Assembly (NCBI GenBank): GCA_945913025.1
Contig: CAMECJ010000003.1
Span: 167,746 to 200,745 of the forward strand
Length of the DNA: 33,000 nucleotides
Direction of reading: 5' to 3'
Source of the DNA: an uncultured Elusimicrobia bacterium
GTDB lineage: Bacteria > Elusimicrobiota > Elusimicrobia > Elusimicrobiales > Elusimicrobiaceae
In this document: piece by piece, positions 1 to 5,512 of the stretch
Layout of the letters: the number at the start of each line of letters is the position of its first letter
Numbering within the stretch: the stretch's first letter is position 1
Notes under the pieces: generated by a model
Database searches by the model: none
Seen by the model: the letters and a program-made list of their open reading frames with translations, nothing else
Told to the model about the DNA's origin: nothing
Position numbers and translations under genes: made by a program

Positions 1-550
1 CTTTCGCGCCGAACAGCTCTATTTCTTTTATATGAAAGCGGGGCAATTCCGGCACGTCCGAAATTAGGTTAGAAACTTTTTCCAAGGCTTGCGGCCCCTG
101 CACAGCAATCATGCCCCAGTCCGCGCTTTCGTTACGTACGGACACGTTAAAATTGGCAGCCTGTTTTTGGAACCACGCAAAATCTTCACTGATGCAAGCG
201 GCGTTGACGACCACCAGGAATTTTTCCGGCGTCAGGCAGAAGGAAATGGCGTCATCAATAATCGTTCCCTTTTCCGTTAAAATATGGGAATACGTTCCGG
301 CCGCGGGCGCATTCTTAATGTTGTTGCAGTTGATGTACTGCAAAAAAGGCCACGCGTCTTTGCCTTCCACAAAAATCTGCCCCATATGGGAAACGTCAAA
401 CATTCCGGCGGCCTCGCGCACGGCTTTGTGTTCGGCGATAATGCCGTCAAACTGCACAGGCAAAAGCCAACCGTGAAAGTTCACCATTTTCCCGCCGGCA
501 CTCTCGCAACGGGAAGCAAGCGGCGTTTTTTTTAGTTCGCTGTGGGTCAT
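1..550 (-). CDS. gcvT: Aminomethyltransferase (glycine cleavage system T protein), N-terminal part
   Basis: The T protein takes the aminomethyl group from lipoylated H protein and, with tetrahydrofolate, yields methylene-THF and ammonia in the cytoplasm. The first 183 residues are present; the C-terminus lies beyond the left window edge. The N-terminus shows the GcvT block MVNFHGWLLPVQF, then EHKAVREAAGMFDVSHMG, and later IIDDAISFCL, all at the family's expected positions. The ATG at 548-550 is preceded by a strong GGAGGGG Shine-Dalgarno. A possible -10 (TATACA, minus strand, 577-582) has no good -35. No other gcv genes are visible; they could lie further left, as gcvT is usually first in its operon. 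The product call is confident. Confidence 0.95.
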   Translation of the reverse strand, partial: MTHSELKKTPLASRCESAGGKMVNFHGWLLPVQFDGIIAEHKAVREAAGMFDVSHMGQIFVEGKDAWPFLQYINCNNIKNAPAAGTYSHILTEKGTIIDDAISFCLTPEKFLVVVNAACISEDFAWFQKQAANFNVSVRNESADWGMIAVQGPQALEKVSNLISDVPELPRFHIKEIELFGAK

Positions 551-678
551 AACCCCTCCAAAAAGTATACGTTTATTGTATAAAATAATAGCCGGAAAAA
601 GCGGGAAAATGCTAAACCGACAGTAGATTATTTTAGGGAGAATTTTTTGGGCCGCGCAAGGCCCGTTCACCATTTAAG

Positions 679-781
679 CTGTTTTTGAAATCGCGGCGGA
701 TTTACCGCTGCATAAGCAGAGTTCAAAAACAGTCGTTTGAGGCGCAAGAGAAACGGCCTAATGACCCGTTTCTTTTGCGCC
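679..781. repeat. Two nested or adjacent inverted repeats upstream of the pilin remnant
   Basis: An 11-bp perfect inverted repeat (679-689 with 722-732, arm CTGTTTTTGAA) encloses a smaller GCGG/CCGC hairpin. It is followed by a 16-bp hairpin (741-756 with 766-781) with one G-T wobble and a 9-nt loop. Neither has a long T-tract on the plus side, so they are not obvious terminators. They sit just before, and overlap, the leader shared with the pilin at 32221. The stretch 551-904 contains no convincing gene. Confidence 0.7.
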
Positions 782-904
782 GAACGTTTATCGCCTTTTG
801 GCGGTCAACTACGGCTGTTTATTCGGGCGTTACTCTGCTTAGCCCGGGTTTGCGGCCGTTTTTTATGCGCAAATTCGGGCTCGGGCAACTATAGGAGCAA
901 AAAA
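765..904 (+). promoter_or_regulatory. Structured 5' leader of the pilin remnant (copy A)
   Basis: About 140 bp upstream of the remnant's ATG aligns with the leader of the intact pilin at 32221. Shared elements, in order, are: TTTTG(C/T)GCC; a small CGCC/GGCG hairpin (792-803); an outer stem ACGGCTG (811-817) pairing with CGGCCGT (853-859); an inner stem ATTCGGGC (821-828) pairing with GCCCGGGT (842-849) through G-U pairs; a T-run; and AGGAGC just before the start. The two copies differ by a one-base indel, so a conserved peptide is unlikely. I infer a transcribed structured leader or a mobile leader cassette. Confidence 0.6.
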
Positions 905-988
905 ATGAAGCAGGGATTTACGCTGGTTGAATTATTGGTAGTCGTATTAATTATCGGGATTTTAGCCGCCGCGCGCGAATTGCTATAA
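905..988 (+). pseudogene. Truncated type IV pilin-like remnant (27 residues)
   Basis: The ATG at 905 follows AGGAGC and opens MKQGFTLVELLVVVLIIGIL, a prepilin signal with Gly(-1), Phe(+1) and Glu(+5). After AAAREL the frame stops at 986-988. Intact paralogues at 5001 and 32221 continue into ALPQYQKAV and a body of about 130-150 residues; that body is entirely missing here. The break lies exactly where the extended -10 promoter of the next gene sits, so a deletion or insertion probably fused a pilin start to the promoter of the metallopeptidase gene. A tiny peptide could still be made, but it could not form a pilin. Confidence 0.8.
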
Positions 989-989
989 T
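981..989 (+). promoter_or_regulatory. Extended -10 promoter for the YgjP-like gene (apparently leaderless)
   Basis: TGCTATAAT matches the TGnTATAAT extended -10. The last T is 6 nt before the ATG at 996, so transcription is expected to start at or next to the start codon. No Shine-Dalgarno precedes that ATG, which fits a leaderless mRNA. No clear -35 is seen, as is usual for extended -10 promoters. Confidence 0.6.
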
Positions 990-995
990 ATAATT

Positions 996-1637
996 ATGGC
1001 AGATACGCAGAGCGTCGTAAGCGACGTAAAACTTTTTATCGAACGGTTAAAAAAAGAACTCCCCGAAGTGTTCGGCGGCGCGGAGGCGCAGAGCGGAACC
1101 GAAGGAACTCCCGCCGCGGGCGAAAACAAGGTGCTCTATAACGGGGACCTGAAAGAAGCCCGTATGTATCTTACGCCGGACCAGGAAGAAGGCGTGGCAT
1201 TTGACGGCGCCGTTTTCCATATTTATTTAAAAGAAAAAACGTCCGATCCGTCCGCGCTCGTTACCGCGTGGTTGCGGAGCAAAGCCAATGAAACCTTGAA
1301 AGCCAAAACGAAAGAATGGGCGGATAAAATCGGCGTGGAATTTAATAATATCGTGATTAAAGACCAGCGCACCTGTTGGGCCAGCTGCTCGGGCAAGAAG
1401 AACATCAATTATTCGTACCGTATCGTCAAAATGCCGCCCGCCGTACAGGATTATTTAATGGTGCACGAACTCTGCCATTTGGTGCACATGAACCACGGGC
1501 AGGAATACTGGGCGTTAGTGGCGCAATTCTGCCCCGACTACAAACACCACCGCCGATGGCTCAACGAAAACAAAGGCTCTGTATTCGCCGAAGTGGAACT
1601 GACGTATAAGGAAGAACCGCAGGAAGAAGCCGTCTAA
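996..1637 (+). CDS. YgjP-like (DUF45 / M48-type) zinc metallopeptidase domain protein
   Basis: A 213-residue cytoplasmic protein with no signal peptide. The C-terminal half carries the zincin signature HELCHLVHMNHGQEYW, that is HExxH with the third His and the aromatic typical of the YgjP/DUF45 family, followed by CPDYKHHRRWLNE. Upstream is the family block QRTCWASCSGKKNINYSYRIVKMP (shown here only as its start, QRTCWASC, and end, IVKMP). The usual YgjP hallmark is 'RWGSC', here CWASC. Physiological substrates of this family are poorly known. The first 60 residues are low complexity (Glu/Gly/Ala rich) and not recognisable. The start is the ATG at 996, which appears leaderless. A G+C-rich hairpin at 1683-1709 may end the transcript. 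Confidence 0.85.
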   Translation: MADTQSVVSDVKLFIERLKKELPEVFGGAEAQSGTEGTPAAGENKVLYNGDLKEARMYLTPDQEEGVAFDGAVFHIYLKEKTSDPSALVTAWLRSKANETLKAKTKEWADKIGVEFNNIVIKDQRTCWASCSGKKNINYSYRIVKMPPAVQDYLMVHELCHLVHMNHGQEYWALVAQFCPDYKHHRRWLNENKGSVFAEVELTYKEEPQEEAV

Positions 1638-1682
1638 GTATATTTATCTCTCTTATCAATAAAATCCCCTGCAACAGCAAAA

Positions 1683-1709
1683 AACCGCCGGTGCGAATTT
1701 CCGGCGGTT
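1683..1709. terminator. Probable bidirectional hairpin terminator
   Basis: AACCGCCGG (1683-1691) pairs perfectly with CCGGCGGTT (1701-1709). On the minus strand the hairpin is followed by six T residues, a good intrinsic terminator for the gene at 1776-2489. On the plus strand the tail TTCGTTTTC is weaker, but it lies 45 bp after the metallopeptidase stop. The duplicate hairpin at 2642-2668 has lost the minus-strand T-tract. Confidence 0.7.
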
Positions 1710-1892
1710 CGTTTTCGTATAGGAGACTGCGCTCTGCGCACCTTTGGCTCTAAAGCGGCAGAGTTACTGCTAAAGTTAAGCACGGAATACGGACAAATAA
1801 TCTTCCGAAATCTGACCGAACAAAGAAACAGGCAAATGACTGGGAACACTATTAAATAAGGCCACTACCTTACCTTTCCAAATGAAAGGTTC
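1683..1892. repeat. 210-bp perfect direct repeat, copy 1
   Basis: Positions 1683-1892 are identical base for base to 2642-2851 (offset 959). The repeat covers the last ~38 codons and stop of the minus-strand secreted protein, its 3' untranslated region and a hairpin. Identity ends abruptly on both sides, and the rest of the two genes is strongly diverged. Confidence 0.97.
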
Positions 1893-2489
1893 CCCCAACA
1901 TCAAATCGGTAGTGTGGCCACTCATTCGGGCAGTACGAGGAGAATCGACTCCGCGGGCAACTAAAAATTGTTGGAGGCTGGAGGTAAATTCTTTTCCATA
2001 GACATCTTGCAAAGAAACCCCCTCTTGCACACAACCCACTTCCATCCCGACAACTCCCTGCGTGACAGAATCTTCCACGTGAATGTGAGCAATATCCCCC
2101 TTTACACGCACTTTCCGGCCCTTTACTATTTCTTGTTTCCCATTGGAAAAAGACAGCGTAAGTTCATCCGCTACAAAACCGTCGTGATGGTGTACACAAG
2201 AGGAAGCCGTAACCACGTATCCATTATTTAACAAAACTCCTACGCACGAAGTGTTTTTATAAGAAGTGCGAAATTTGGTCTCAGCCACTGAACCACGGGA
2301 TGTACGTCTGCGCACTCTATAAGCTTCATTCTTTTTCCATTTCACTCCTATTTCTACGCGCGCCATATGGGCCAAATGCGTATTTTTTACTTCTCTTTCT
2401 ACTTGAACAGAAAGATTGGTATTGCCAAAAGCTGCTGCACACGGTAAAAACAAACAAACAGCTAATAGCATGTGATAACTATGCTTCAT
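1776..2489 (-). CDS. Secreted trypsin-fold protein, probable pseudoprotease (copy 1)
   Basis: A 237-residue exported protein with a signal peptide (MKHSYHMLLAVCLFLPCAAAFG). The middle resembles chymotrypsin-like S1 proteases: CVGVLLNNGYVVTASSCV lines up with the usual 'CxGxLIxxxxVLTAAHC', GDIAHIHV with the catalytic-Asp 'NDIALL', and LGEPFIWKGKVVAL with 'GDSGGPLVxxGxVVG'. In that alignment the catalytic His becomes Ser and the catalytic Ser becomes Leu, while Asp remains. It is therefore probably not an active protease; a binding or structural role is inferred. A good Shine-Dalgarno (AAAGGAG) precedes the ATG. It is a tandem paralogue of 2735-3442, with the last ~38 residues identical and the rest diverged. 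The fold call rests on motif spacing only. Confidence 0.7.
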   Translation of the reverse strand: MKHSYHMLLAVCLFLPCAAAFGNTNLSVQVEREVKNTHLAHMARVEIGVKWKKNEAYRVRRRTSRGSVAETKFRTSYKNTSCVGVLLNNGYVVTASSCVHHHDGFVADELTLSFSNGKQEIVKGRKVRVKGDIAHIHVEDSVTQGVVGMEVGCVQEGVSLQDVYGKEFTSSLQQFLVARGVDSPRTARMSGHTTDLMLGEPFIWKGKVVALFNSVPSHLPVSLFGQISEDYLSVFRA

Positions 2490-2641
2490 TGTTGATTTCT
2501 CCTTTATTTTTATTGATGATCTAAAATTAGTTCAACCGAATAATATGGTTTTTTGACATATAATGCCATCATAAAATCTACGCATACAACCGTATCTTTC
2601 TGCTGCCGCAGATTCATCAAACCGTTGTTCCCGTTAACGAG

Positions 2642-2851
2642 AACCGCCGGTGCGAATTTCCGGCGGTTCGTTTTCGTATAGGAGACTGCGCTCTGCGCAC
2701 CTTTGGCTCTAAAGCGGCAGAGTTACTGCTAAAGTTAAGCACGGAATACGGACAAATAATCTTCCGAAATCTGACCGAACAAAGAAACAGGCAAATGACT
2801 GGGAACACTATTAAATAAGGCCACTACCTTACCTTTCCAAATGAAAGGTTC
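2642..2851. repeat. 210-bp perfect direct repeat, copy 2
   Basis: Identical to 1683-1892. It contains the C-terminal codons of the gene at 2735-3442, its stop, and a hairpin (2642-2668). Here the minus-strand hairpin is followed by CTCGTTAACG rather than a T-run, so it is a poorer terminator than copy 1 and read-through into the downstream paralogue is possible. Confidence 0.97.
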
Positions 2852-3442
2852 TCCTTTTTCAAGCTGGGGACGGTGCCCCATTAACCGCGCTTTGCGCGTC
2901 ACAACCCCTCTGCCAGCTAAAAAGGATTGCAATTCCGTTCCGAAATCCGAACCGTATACGTCCTGAAGGGTGTTTCCATAAGGAACATAGGTTACCTCCA
3001 ATCCGCCGAGCCCTTTTGTTAAAGAAGAGGATACACGTACATAAGCGATATCGTCGTTTACGGATACAGCCCCCGCCTTACCGCTGCCCGTCTGGCCGTT
3101 AGACAAAGAAACCCGTACCTGTACCAGTTCAAAATCTTTATATTTAGCGCATTCCGAGAGCGTTGCCACGCGCAAATCCTTCAATAAAACGCCGACACAT
3201 TTTTTTTGTTTCATTTCCGTTTTAACGATTACATTGCGAAACCCGGGGCGGCGCCGGTGAACATAATCGGACAGCCAAAAATCTTTTTTATATTCAAACG
3301 TTAAATCAACGCGCGCAGATCGCGCGAACTGTGCTGCACCTACTTCCCGCTCCACTTGGTTATAGAGAGTTGTTTCCGCAAAAGAGGGAACGGCAAAAAC
3401 AAACAACAGATACAGTACCACAACTACATAACTTTTTTTCAT
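2735..3442 (-). CDS. Secreted trypsin-fold protein, probable pseudoprotease (copy 2)
   Basis: A 235-residue exported protein; the signal peptide MKKSYVVVVLYLLFVFAVPSFA has a likely cleavage after SFA. It aligns along its length with the neighbour at 1776: VEREV near residue 30, CVGVLL, a DIAYVRV block, TLQDVYG, then an identical C-terminus from GEPFIWKG onward. At the S1 catalytic positions the His is replaced by Glu (VATLSECA) and the Ser by Lys (EKGEP); the Asp of DDIA is kept. Both copies thus lack the same two triad residues with different substitutions, arguing for stable non-catalytic function rather than recent decay. It has its own promoter (3475-3503) and an AAGGAG ribosome site. Confidence 0.7.
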   Translation of the reverse strand: MKKSYVVVVLYLLFVFAVPSFAETTLYNQVEREVGAAQFARSARVDLTFEYKKDFWLSDYVHRRRPGFRNVIVKTEMKQKKCVGVLLKDLRVATLSECAKYKDFELVQVRVSLSNGQTGSGKAGAVSVNDDIAYVRVSSSLTKGLGGLEVTYVPYGNTLQDVYGSDFGTELQSFLAGRGVVTRKARLMGHRPQLEKGEPFIWKGKVVALFNSVPSHLPVSLFGQISEDYLSVFRA

Positions 3443-3474
3443 TTTTTCTCCTTAGATATTACTTGGATAGAATT

Positions 3475-3503
3475 ATTATATAAAAGTTAGATAAAACTAA
3501 CAA
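3475..3503 (-). promoter_or_regulatory. Sigma-70-type promoter of the copy 2 secreted protein
   Basis: On the minus strand, TTGTTA (3498-3503), a 17-nt spacer and a perfect TATAAT (3475-3480). The predicted start near 3468 leaves a ~25-nt leader containing AAGGAG before the ATG at 3442. Confidence 0.65.
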
Positions 3504-3519
3504 TATTATTTTTACAATA

Positions 3520-3549
3520 AATAACTCCGTCGTAAAGAACGGAGTTATT
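3520..3549 (-). terminator. Terminator after the chromate transporter operon
   Basis: AATAACTCCGT (3520-3530) and ACGGAGTTATT (3539-3549) form an 11-bp perfect stem with an 8-nt loop. It lies 28 bp downstream of the transporter stop and is followed on the minus strand by TATTGTAAAAA. It separates the transporter operon from the promoter at 3475. Confidence 0.65.
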
Positions 3550-3576
3550 ATTTTAAGATATAATTAGTCTTACCTA

Positions 3577-4101
3577 CTAATACAGCACCAATCCCAAAAT
3601 TCCCGCGCACAAAATCGCGGTTATCGGGCCGGTTTTAAATTTCCAAACCGCCATAAATGCGCCTGCGCATAAAACGAGGCTTTTCCAATCCGCAAAATTT
3701 TCCGCATTACACAGCACAAGAGCGGCCGCCGCAATCAGCCCCACCACCGCCGGACGCAACCCCGCAAATACGGCCTCTACCGGACGGGCGTGCCGGTGCT
3801 TCAAAAAATACCGGCTGGCCAAAAGCATCAACAAAAAAGAAGGCAGACATACCGCAAATGTGGCCACCGCCGAACCCCACGCGTCGCCCGCTGCGGTATA
3901 ACCCGTATACGTAGCCAAATTAATCCCAATCGGCCCTGGAGTCACTTGGCTGACGGCCACGATATCGGTAAACTCGCCTGCCGTCAGCCACGCGTTTTTA
4001 AACACGACTTCGTTTTGAATGAAAGAAATCATCGCGTACCCGCCGCCAAAGTTAAAAAGACCGATTTTAAAAAACGTTAAAAACAGTTTTAAATAAATCA
4101 T
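3577..4101 (-). CDS. Chromate transporter family, half-size subunit (downstream)
   Basis: A 174-residue membrane protein of the CHR (ChrA) family. It carries the hallmark near the N-terminus, LFNFGGGYAMISFIQNEVV, then VAVSQVTPGPIGINLATYTGY, followed by four to five hydrophobic segments. Full-length ChrA is about 400 residues with two homologous halves; this gene and its neighbour each encode one half, the known 'short-chain CHR pair' arrangement. ChrA effluxes chromate with proton exchange, but many CHR proteins are untested for substrate. The start overlaps the upstream half by ATGA (4098-4101), so translation is coupled and a heterodimer is likely. I leave the symbol blank because chromate transport is unproven here. 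Confidence 0.88.
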   Translation of the reverse strand: MIYLKLFLTFFKIGLFNFGGGYAMISFIQNEVVFKNAWLTAGEFTDIVAVSQVTPGPIGINLATYTGYTAAGDAWGSAVATFAVCLPSFLLMLLASRYFLKHRHARPVEAVFAGLRPAVVGLIAAAALVLCNAENFADWKSLVLCAGAFMAVWKFKTGPITAILCAGILGLVLY

Positions 4102-4646
4102 TTTTTACCCCGCTTGTGTGATACGCGGCCATATAAAAATCCGCCGAAGCCCGCCGCCAGAACAACATAAACGGGAGATACTTTTAGCAGCCACACTAAC
4201 AGCGCGCAGCTAACGGGGATCCACACGCTTTTCCACGTAATGCCGGCGGTTTTGGCCAAATTAAAAACGGGTACGGCAATTAGCGCGACCACCGCAGGGC
4301 GCACCCCCATAAACACGCGGCGGACGACGGGATTATCCTGAAACCCGCGGAAAAAAACGGCAATCAGCAAAATGATGATAAACGACGGAAGCGCCGCCCC
4401 CGCTGCGGCAAACAAACAGCCCCAAAATCCGCCCGCTTTGTATCCGGAGATAATGGATAAATTAATCGCCATCACCCCGGGCGCGGCCTGCGCAACGGCC
4501 ACCATATCCAAAAACTCTTTGCGGGAAAAAAGCGCGCCGCCGTCGACGATTTCACGCTCGATAAACGGCAGCATAGCGTATCCGCCGCCCAGCGTAAACA
4601 GCCCGATTTTGGCAAACGCCCAAAACAAATACAAACACGTTTTCAT
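4098..4646 (-). CDS. Chromate transporter family, half-size subunit (upstream)
   Basis: A 182-residue CHR-domain membrane protein and partner of 3577-4101. Visible hallmarks are LFTLGGGYAMLPFIEREIV near the N-terminus and VAVAQAAPGVMAINLSIISGY, followed by hydrophobic helices and a basic C-terminal tail (RVSHKRGKK). The two halves differ in sequence, as expected for subunits inserted in opposite orientation. The ATG at 4644-4646 has no clear Shine-Dalgarno and lies 12 nt after the XRE regulator's stop, so it probably depends on translation of that gene. The gene order regulator, half 1, half 2 forms one operon. Confidence 0.88.
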   Translation of the reverse strand: MKTCLYLFWAFAKIGLFTLGGGYAMLPFIEREIVDGGALFSRKEFLDMVAVAQAAPGVMAINLSIISGYKAGGFWGCLFAAAGAALPSFIIILLIAVFFRGFQDNPVVRRVFMGVRPAVVALIAVPVFNLAKTAGITWKSVWIPVSCALLVWLLKVSPVYVVLAAGFGGFLYGRVSHKRGKK

Positions 4647-4658
4647 ACGGATATTTTA

Positions 4659-4910
4659 CTATTTTGACGTTTTGGCAGGCTGCATAAATAAATCCCCTAC
4701 GCTCACCCCAAGCCCTGCGGCGATTTTGCGTAAATTAAGAACGGCCACGTTTCGTTCGCCCCGTTCCACCCCGCCCATATAGGTGCGGTCCAAGCCGATT
4801 TCAAGTGCGAAATCTTCCTGCGAATAGCCGGCGGCTTTGCGCAGTTCGCGCACCCGCGCGCCGAGGGCTTTTAAATACTTACGGTCCTTTGCGGAATATG
4901 TGTTTTGCAT
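4659..4910 (-). CDS. XRE-family regulator resembling restriction-modification controller (C) proteins
   Basis: An 83-residue single-domain HTH protein. The helix-turn-helix spans about residues 15-70: LGARVRELRKAAGYSQEDFA, then LDRTYMGGVERGERN. The LDRTYxxGxERxxRN recognition-helix block is the one I know from C proteins of restriction-modification systems such as C.Esp1396I, which are of the same length. No methylase or nuclease gene is nearby; the downstream partners are two chromate-transporter halves. A matching operator-like palindrome lies just upstream (4929-4963), which suggests autoregulation. No Shine-Dalgarno precedes the ATG at 4908-4910. The family is firm; the controller-type role is inferred. 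Confidence 0.88.
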   Translation of the reverse strand: MQNTYSAKDRKYLKALGARVRELRKAAGYSQEDFALEIGLDRTYMGGVERGERNVAVLNLRKIAAGLGVSVGDLFMQPAKTSK

Positions 4911-4928
4911 ATTCTACAGAATACCCGT

Positions 4929-4963
4929 ATGATATTTATAAGTACACGGACTATAAGTATCAT
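4929..4963. promoter_or_regulatory. Putative C-protein-type operator between the regulator and the pilin
   Basis: A 35-bp imperfect palindrome bounded by ATGATA (4929-4934) and TATCAT (4958-4963), with two ATAAGTA half-site repeats inside. Read on the minus strand its core is ACTTATAGTCCGTGTACTTA. From memory, the C.Esp1396I operator contains ACTTATAGTCCGTGT, so the match is close and in the right place. It lies 18 bp from the regulator start and over the -35 region of the pilin promoter. Confidence 0.65.
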
Positions 4964-4966
4964 TTT

Positions 4967-4975
4967 TGATATAAT
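4967..4975 (+). promoter_or_regulatory. Extended -10 promoter of the pilin at 5001
   Basis: TGATATAAT fits TGnTATAAT. The expected start near 4982 gives a short leader with GGAGG at 4991-4995, 5 nt before the ATG. The -35 region falls inside the operator-like palindrome, so the regulator could affect this promoter. Confidence 0.65.
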
Positions 4976-5000
4976 ATCTTATCTTTGATAGGAGGAAACC

Positions 5001-5456
5001 ATGAAAAAAGGTTTTACGCTTATAGAACTTTTAGTGGTAGTATTGATTATCGGCATTTTGTCGGCCGTCGCGCTGCCGCAATACCAAAAAGCGGTTGCAA
5101 AAAGCCGATTTACACAGCTGGTAACGGCAGGGAAAAGTTTAAAAGACGCCATGGAAGTTTATTACATGGCCAACGGCAACTACCCCAGCTTCTGGCACCA
5201 ATTGGATATTGAATACCCGGGATGCGAAGAAAGCCCCAGCAGCCGTTATATGCTCTGGTGCGAAAAATTTGCCGTAGACATGTTTGCCGGTGAAAGTGCA
5301 AATCTAATTTTAATCGACATGCACGGCGTCGCCGATAAAACCAACCACAACCAAGGCCAAACCCGCTATATTATTTGGCTGGACCATTCTGACTATCCCG
5401 GTAAAACGACGTGCAACAGCACCGTGCCCGGACTGTGCAAAAGTATGGGATATTGA
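5001..5456 (+). CDS. Type IV pilin-like protein (orphan)
   Basis: A 151-residue prepilin. The leader MKKG is cut before Phe by a prepilin peptidase; the mature N-terminus FTLIELLVVVLIIGILSAV has Glu(+5) and the hydrophobic alpha-1 stretch that anchors it in the membrane and packs in the pilus core. Next come ALPQYQKAVAKSR and a variable globular domain with four cysteines, the last pair (CNSTVPGLC) near the C-terminus like a disulfide D-region. No pilus assembly genes are nearby. The gene has its own promoter and terminator, so it is a single-gene unit. Unlike the other two pilin loci here, it lacks the structured leader. Whether it is a major pilin, a minor pilin or a type II secretion pseudopilin cannot be told. 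Confidence 0.9.
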   Translation: MKKGFTLIELLVVVLIIGILSAVALPQYQKAVAKSRFTQLVTAGKSLKDAMEVYYMANGNYPSFWHQLDIEYPGCEESPSSRYMLWCEKFAVDMFAGESANLILIDMHGVADKTNHNQGQTRYIIWLDHSDYPGKTTCNSTVPGLCKSMGY

Positions 5457-5460
5457 TTGC

Positions 5461-5498
5461 AAAAACGGCCGCGGACTTTTGGTTCCGCGTCCGTTTTT
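5461..5498. terminator. Bidirectional intrinsic terminator
   Basis: AAAAACGG-CGCGGA pairs with TCCGCG-CCGTTTTT across a short loop, giving a stem of about 14 bp with flanking A and T runs on both strands. It ends the plus-strand pilin (stop at 5454-5456) and the minus-strand amidase (stop at 5513). Confidence 0.85.
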
Positions 5499-5512
5499 AA
5501 TCAGACGAAATG

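Noticed and set aside
685-894. Open frames of 69 and 60 residues through the two pilin leaders (also 32088-32270)
   Set aside because: The reading frame is not kept between the two copies because of a one-base indel, and the longer-range conservation follows the stems instead.
679-904. Integron attC site upstream of the pilin remnant
   Set aside because: The stem-loop layout is suggestive, but no GTTRRRY/RYYYAAC core pair was found at the ends, no integrase gene is present, and the pilins are dispersed rather than in an array.
2642-2668. Intrinsic terminator in repeat copy 2
   Set aside because: The hairpin is intact, but on the minus strand it is not followed by a T-run, so it is not called as a terminator.
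4659-4910. Restriction-modification system next to the C-like regulator
   Set aside because: Neighbouring genes are CHR transporters and a pilin; no methyltransferase or endonuclease motif was seen in either direction.
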